Assembly: GCF_023701525.1 (NCBI RefSeq) | Contig: NZ_JAMQAW010000032.1 | Span: 1 to 64,000, forward strand | Length of the DNA: 64,000 nt | Reading direction: 5' to 3' | Source: Streptomyces albipurpureus | GTDB taxonomy: Bacteria > Actinomycetota > Actinomycetes > Streptomycetales > Streptomycetaceae | Shown here: positions 59,843 to 64,000 of the stretch, one piece after another | How the letters are laid out: the number at the start of each line of letters is the position of its first letter | Position numbering within the stretch: the stretch's first letter is position 1 | Program-made: the position numbers and the translations under genes | The notes under the pieces: generated by a model | The model's database searches: none | What the model saw: only the letters and a program-made list of their open reading frames with translations | Told to the model about the DNA's origin: nothing

Positions 59843-61601
59843 TCACCACGGTGCCCTGCTCCATCTGGTAGTCGAGGGGGAGACCGAGGCCCCGCATCGC
59901 CGCGACCATGCCGGTGTTGGACGACTGGGTCACCGCGTACACACTGCGGCAACCGGTTTCCCGGGCGAGAGCGACCAGCCGTCGTAGCAGCTGGGCGCCG
60001 AGGCCCTGGCCCTGCCAGTCGTCTTCGACGAGCAGGGCGACCTCGGTCTCGTCCCCGTCCCAGAGGAGATGGCCGAGGGCGACCATCTGTCCGGACCGAT
60101 TCCGGGCCGCGAGGCTCTGGCCGAAACGCGGGTCGAGCAGATGGCCGAGGTAGCGATGGGCATCACCGATCGGCCCGTGGTAGCGCTGCCGCAGGGCCCG
60201 AGCGGAGCACCGTTCATGCAGGGCTTTCGCCGCTCCGAGATCGGCGGGGCCCGCTCGGCGGAGGGTGATTTCCGCACCCTCGACGAGGGTCAGCACATCC
60301 TGTCCACGGGGTATTCGGGTACCGAGGGCGGCATCCAACTCCACGAGTGCTCGTACCCGGGCGAACTCGGTCGGGGTGAAGGGCAGATAGGGCCGCTCCA
60401 CGGTGATGGAACCCCCACTCGCGTCCCGAAGCCGCATCACCGTGCCGTCCAGTACCCCTTCGACGGGCGGCAGATCGCTGCGGCGCTGACCGCTGGGGGA
60501 GACCGCCGGTCGGGATCTGATGGTGCAACGGCCCAGCAGCCTTCGGATGGTGAGGGGGAGTTCCGCGGAGTCCAGGGCGGTACGGGTGGCGAGGGCCAGC
60601 ACCCGGGTGGGAGTGTCCACCAGATCATGGGCATCGGCCCGCTCGATCCAGGTGTTGCTGCCACCCGCGGTGGTGATCTCCCTGGTCAGATGGTGTGCCT
60701 CCACGGGAAGGGGCGCTCGCAGGAGGAACTCATCCACGGTGCCCTCGGTGAGGGGGTGCGTCTGGAGTGTGAGGATGTCCACCCCGAGCCCGGCGAGCAC
60801 CGTGCAGATCGCGGCGAGACTGCCGGGCGCGTCCCGCACGGTGGTACGCATCCGCCAGAGCGCGGTCTCCCGCTGCTCCCGGCCCGGGGAGGTGGTGGCC
60901 TGTCCGCCGGCCATGGAGTCGCCGTGGCCGGATTCAGGCCGTGTGGCGGGCACGTCGAACGGTGTGTCGGCAACGGTGGAAGTGCCGCCTCCGGCTGGGA
61001 CGGACGCCGTTGTCCCCTCCGAGGCGGTGGGCGCTGAGGCGGTGGCCGTCTGACCGGTGGTGGTGTGCGGGAGCGCGGCACCGCTCTGGGACTCTTCGGC
61101 GTGCCGCGCCGGTTGTGTCGCCTGGGCCGTGCCCGGGGTACGGGACGCGTGGCCAGGCGAAGGGTCCAGGGTGTGGGGGAAGTGTTCGGTGAGCACGGTG
61201 CCATGGGCTGCGTGGCTGCCCCTCACCGCCGCTACCGCGGCCGCGGAGGCTCGACGGCGGTGCGACCAGCAGACCCACCAGATGGCTAGGACACCGATGC
61301 TGGCCAGGGCAAGGACCGCGGCGATGCTGGGATGGGACTCGGCGCCCGCCCCCTGCCCGCCTCTCGCGACGATCGAGGTGCCAGCGCCGCTCGTCAGCGT
61401 GTCGGCTTCGGCACCCACGCCCTTGGGGGTGCTGGCATCGGTTGCGTTATCGCCGCCGGTACCGGTGCCGGTCATGATGACCCCGCTGACCGTGAGGAGA
61501 AGGGCCGCGGTCACGGCCCCGAAAGTCACTGCCCGCCCGATGAGGTCCCGCCGCCGGTGGCGCGGACGGCGGGTACTCCGCGCGAACATCAACTCGGTCA
61601 T
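59766..61601 (-). CDS. Membrane-anchored ACT-domain/GNAT acetyltransferase fusion
   Basis: 611 residues. Two hydrophobic helices occur near residues 25-45 (AVTFGAVTAALLLTVSGVIM) and 92-112 (SIAAVLALASIGVLAIWWVC). A Thr/Ala/Ser/Pro-rich linker runs to about 240. An ACT domain follows (MRTTVRDAPGSLAAICTVLAGLGVDILTLQTHPL). After a spacer comes a GNAT domain (ITLRRAGPADLGAAKALHERCS; VALLVEDDWQGQGLGAQLLRRLVALA) with the acetyl-CoA loop QGQGLG. Related streptomycete proteins that I know of begin near the ACT domain, so the membrane part looks like an added N-terminus; start codon choice matters, and an internal start near residue 249 is an alternative. Confidence 0.75.
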   Translation of the reverse strand: MTELMFARSTRRPRHRRRDLIGRAVTFGAVTAALLLTVSGVIMTGTGTGGDNATDASTPKGVGAEADTLTSGAGTSIVARGGQGAGAESHPSIAAVLALASIGVLAIWWVCWSHRRRASAAAVAAVRGSHAAHGTVLTEHFPHTLDPSPGHASRTPGTAQATQPARHAEESQSGAALPHTTTGQTATASAPTASEGTTASVPAGGGTSTVADTPFDVPATRPESGHGDSMAGGQATTSPGREQRETALWRMRTTVRDAPGSLAAICTVLAGLGVDILTLQTHPLTEGTVDEFLLRAPLPVEAHHLTREITTAGGSNTWIERADAHDLVDTPTRVLALATRTALDSAELPLTIRRLLGRCTIRSRPAVSPSGQRRSDLPPVEGVLDGTVMRLRDASGGSITVERPYLPFTPTEFARVRALVELDAALGTRIPRGQDVLTLVEGAEITLRRAGPADLGAAKALHERCSARALRQRYHGPIGDAHRYLGHLLDPRFGQSLAARNRSGQMVALGHLLWDGDETEVALLVEDDWQGQGLGAQLLRRLVALARETGCRSVYAVTQSSNTGMVAAMRGLGLPLDYQMEQGTVVITARLEPTAAVLHCSGGSPSEGSAH

Positions 61602-61719
61602 GGCATCACCTTGACCGAGCCGTGTTGCCTGGCAACGAACGCTGTATGACCGATGGGTAAAGCCTCACGACGTAGCCTGGCGATCGCTCTGCGGCGCTTC
61701 GCCCCTGGGCACCTCGCCA

Positions 61720-64000
61720 CTAGCGAAGTGCCGCCATCAGCCTCGCCGCCTGCTTCACCAACTGGGAGGAGCCTCCACGGTCTGCCAACTCCGCCAGACC
61801 CGGTATCCGAACCGCGTCCGTCGGGCCGTTCGCTGAGACCTCTGCCTCGATCATTGCGGGATGTGCACGGGGAGAGTGGACGGGCGTGGGTGGTGCGGTG
61901 GGCGCCGGTGTCCAGGGGAGGGCTGCTGTCACCTCCCCTGGAGCGGACTTCTGTCCGTCGCTGACTTCCCCCTGCCCGGCTGGCTGTCGGGCTGTGGATG
62001 TCCCCCCTGGTCCGGCTGTCTCGGCCGGCGCCGCCTCGGCAGTCGGGGCGCTTGCTGACGGGGAAGCCCTCGGCTCCCGTGTGGTGGGTTCGGTGTCCGC
62101 ACATCCGGTGACTGCGTCCACCGGCGCGCTGGGTTCCACGGCTGCCGAGTCCGTTGTGATCGTTGCCCGGTAGCCGATCTGCGGACCGCAACGCTCCACA
62201 CAGTCTGCGGCGACGGTCAGCAGGGCGCCCAGCCCCCGGGCGGCCTTCTCCGACCGAATGAGGCGGGGTAGTGCGCTGGCGAGTATCGCCCAGACCGTTC
62301 CATAGGCACCTGTTGTCGCAGCCGTCCGCAGGGCGTCCGTGACGCGACTGGGCTTCAGCTGGCCATGCCCGATGTACTCGGCCAACTGCCGGCCGAGTAG
62401 ATCGGGGTCCAGTTGCCGCCGGGCCGCCAGCACCAACAGCGCGTCCACCGCGGCCAGCCGGTCATCGGCGACACGCACTCCCAGACCGGCCGCCAGAGCG
62501 CTGTGCATCCCCGGACCCGCCGCCCCGCTGGGGGCTGCCGCCTCGGCGAGCTGAGGCAGGCACCATGAAACGCCCCGGATATCCGCGCCGCCATGGAGAT
62601 CGGCGACCGTGGCCTCCAACAACCCCGGCACCAACCAGCCCGCGAGTGCGTCCCGGTGGTGCGGAAGTACGGCTGGCCACTGCGGCACCACGGTCTGCCA
62701 GTTCGCATAGCGGCTCAGACACGGGTAGCCATGGTGGTGCCGTGGGTCCGGTAGTTGGTTCAGCCAGCGGAATCCGGCCGGGAACTCCCGCTGGACGGCC
62801 AGCCGCTCGCGGGTCCGGTCCAGCAGCCGTCGTGTTGCCCGGGCAGGATGCCGCAGTAGGCCGCCGGAGGCCACTTCCTTCGTCCCGCCTGCCTCATCCA
62901 GCCGATCCGGTTCCAGGGCACGCAGCAGCGGGCCATCCCCGCTGAGCCAGAGGGCGAGCCGGTCGCCCGCGTCCGTACCCAACTGCGCCGCGGCCTCCAC
63001 CAACACACCCGGGTCCCACTCACCGTTGTCCCGGGAGACCCGCAACAGCGCCTGCGTGAAGTCGGTCGGCAGGGGTTCCAGACCGAGCCGTCGATACTCC
63101 CGTAGCCGACCGATCAGGACCTCGGGATCGAGGACCCCGCTCTCCCCGGTCGGGGTTGAGAGCAGGAAGGGAACCGGTCGGTGTCTGACCGCGTGTGCCA
63201 CTTCCCACACCCGGGCCGCGGTGATGGCGATGAGCCCGCTGTAGGGGCAACCGGACCGCCAGGTCGGTGTGGCCGCTGCACCCAGGACGTGCTTGTCCGA
63301 GATCCGCCCCAGCAGAGCGGCAAGCGCCACCTCCACCCCGTAGGAGCCCTTGTCGAAGTGGTTATCGAGATCGCGCCGGTCAGACATGGGAGGCCGCATC
63401 CACCAACGGTCCGCGAGCGCACCGCGCAGCTCGACGATCAGGGACTCCCGATCGCGGTGGGCCATGCGAACCAAGCCGTCCAGCGCGCGCTCGAACCCGC
63501 CGGAGTCCCCACGCTGCTGGCGCACCACCACCATCAGCTCCGCCACCAGTTCTGCCATCGAGTCGGTCGCGGGAGCGAGCCTGACCGGTTCGGGGACCGC
63601 CGGCAGCAGCTCCTGGTACTCCTCCTGGTCCTCCTCCTCCAGCGCCCCAAAGGTCTCGATCGCCGCCGCGCGATGCATCCGGCTCAGGAACGAGGCCGCC
63701 GCGGACAGCTCAACGCGCAGGTCACCGTCGGTAGGGAGCAGATGGCGAGAAACCAACTTCAAGGCCCTTTCCTGGATGCCGAGATCCTCATGGCCGAAGG
63801 CGTCCGCGATCACCCGCAGGAGCTCATGGACAGCCGCGGAGCTCTTGGCCGCCTCCTCGCCCTGAGCGCCCTTGGTCTTCTTCCGACGCTGAGTGTGTCC
63901 TCGCAGCACCCTGCCCAGCAGCGAGAGCTGCGCCAGGACCAGCTTCTTCTCGGTACGGAACAGAATCGCGCCCGACACCTCGGCAAGGGCCCGGACGGGC
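61720..64000 (-). CDS. Large DUF6493-like helical protein, 5' end outside window
   Basis: The frame is open to the right edge; the first in-window residues read VRALAEVSGAILFRTEKKLVLAQ, so the true start lies beyond 64000. At least 759 residues are present. They form helical repeats of HEAT-like character (VHELLRVIADAFGHEDLGIQERALKLVS; LDPDLLGRQLAEYIGHGQLKPSRV), with SRYANWQTVVPQWPAVLPHHRDALAG and a Ser/Pro/Ala-rich tail before a final helix (GSSQLVKQAARLMAALR). It resembles DUF6493-family proteins of actinomycetes, which to my knowledge are uncharacterized. No membrane segment or enzyme motif was seen. Confidence 0.75.
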   Translation of the reverse strand, partial: PVRALAEVSGAILFRTEKKLVLAQLSLLGRVLRGHTQRRKKTKGAQGEEAAKSSAAVHELLRVIADAFGHEDLGIQERALKLVSRHLLPTDGDLRVELSAAASFLSRMHRAAAIETFGALEEEDQEEYQELLPAVPEPVRLAPATDSMAELVAELMVVVRQQRGDSGGFERALDGLVRMAHRDRESLIVELRGALADRWWMRPPMSDRRDLDNHFDKGSYGVEVALAALLGRISDKHVLGAAATPTWRSGCPYSGLIAITAARVWEVAHAVRHRPVPFLLSTPTGESGVLDPEVLIGRLREYRRLGLEPLPTDFTQALLRVSRDNGEWDPGVLVEAAAQLGTDAGDRLALWLSGDGPLLRALEPDRLDEAGGTKEVASGGLLRHPARATRRLLDRTRERLAVQREFPAGFRWLNQLPDPRHHHGYPCLSRYANWQTVVPQWPAVLPHHRDALAGWLVPGLLEATVADLHGGADIRGVSWCLPQLAEAAAPSGAAGPGMHSALAAGLGVRVADDRLAAVDALLVLAARRQLDPDLLGRQLAEYIGHGQLKPSRVTDALRTAATTGAYGTVWAILASALPRLIRSEKAARGLGALLTVAADCVERCGPQIGYRATITTDSAAVEPSAPVDAVTGCADTEPTTREPRASPSASAPTAEAAPAETAGPGGTSTARQPAGQGEVSDGQKSAPGEVTAALPWTPAPTAPPTPVHSPRAHPAMIEAEVSANGPTDAVRIPGLAELADRGGSSQLVKQAARLMAALR

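Overview
The window looks like a Streptomyces (or close actinomycete) chromosome arm. Codon third positions are overwhelmingly G or C, GTG starts and GGAGG-type ribosome sites are common, ATGA/GTGA stop-start overlaps are frequent, and the gene set (conservon, NRPS, DUF4232 lipoprotein, SbcCD, EF-Tu paralogue) is typical of that genus. GC content was judged by eye, not computed.

Left 12 kb: the edge of a secondary-metabolite locus, all on the minus strand. An NRPS with order C-A-PCP-E-C runs off the left edge and is preceded by a type II thioesterase. Positions 6.2-7.7 kb are a gene graveyard holding a frameshifted cupin (cysteine-dioxygenase-like), a frameshifted ABC-exporter C-terminus and a YciI-like remnant. 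At 8.2-12.3 kb lies a small minus-strand group: a PhzS-like FAD monooxygenase, a SAM methyltransferase coupled by a GTGA overlap to a malate/lactate dehydrogenase homologue with an unusual specificity loop, and a small unknown protein. The group is interrupted by an alpha/beta-hydrolase pseudogene. The monooxygenase is preceded by an 8-bp tandem repeat.

From 12.4 to 15.3 kb there is little coding sequence apart from a DUF4232 lipoprotein and the C-terminal stub of a tyrosine recombinase. A HipA-like kinase/DUF3037 pair with a 4-bp overlap follows.

16.6-36.8 kb is ordinary chromosome: a promoter and two SDR/FabG genes, a peptide-type solute-binding lipoprotein, ung, a TetR regulator divergent from an FAD monooxygenase with two operator-like palindromes between them, a Gfo/Idh oxidoreductase, RlmG-type methyltransferase, UppP, a TVP38/DedA-type membrane protein, an AlkD-like HEAT-repeat protein, a divergent EF-Tu, an MFS exporter, a hotdog thioesterase and a gamma-carbonic-anhydrase-like protein. 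Two small proteins (48 and 57 aa) also fit here.

37.3-43.2 kb: a P450 faces a complete conservon (CvnA sensor-kinase-like, CvnB roadblock, CvnC DUF742, CvnD GTPase, and a CYP157-type P450 lacking the ExxR motif). The two P450 genes converge on a duplicated 3' end with two terminator hairpins.

43.7-64 kb: acetyltransferase, EamA exporter divergent from an XRE-cupin regulator, YbaK, CoA-binding protein, YigZ, a beta-propeller lipoprotein coupled to an ankyrin protein, the sbcD-sbcC operon, an SDR, a DUF885 metallo-hydrolase with a 33-bp repeat upstream, an Lrp regulator divergent from a PLP gamma-lyase with a palindrome over the Lrp start, a membrane-anchored ACT-GNAT fusion, and a DUF6493-like protein cut by the right edge. 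No tRNA, rRNA, CRISPR array or intact insertion sequence was seen.
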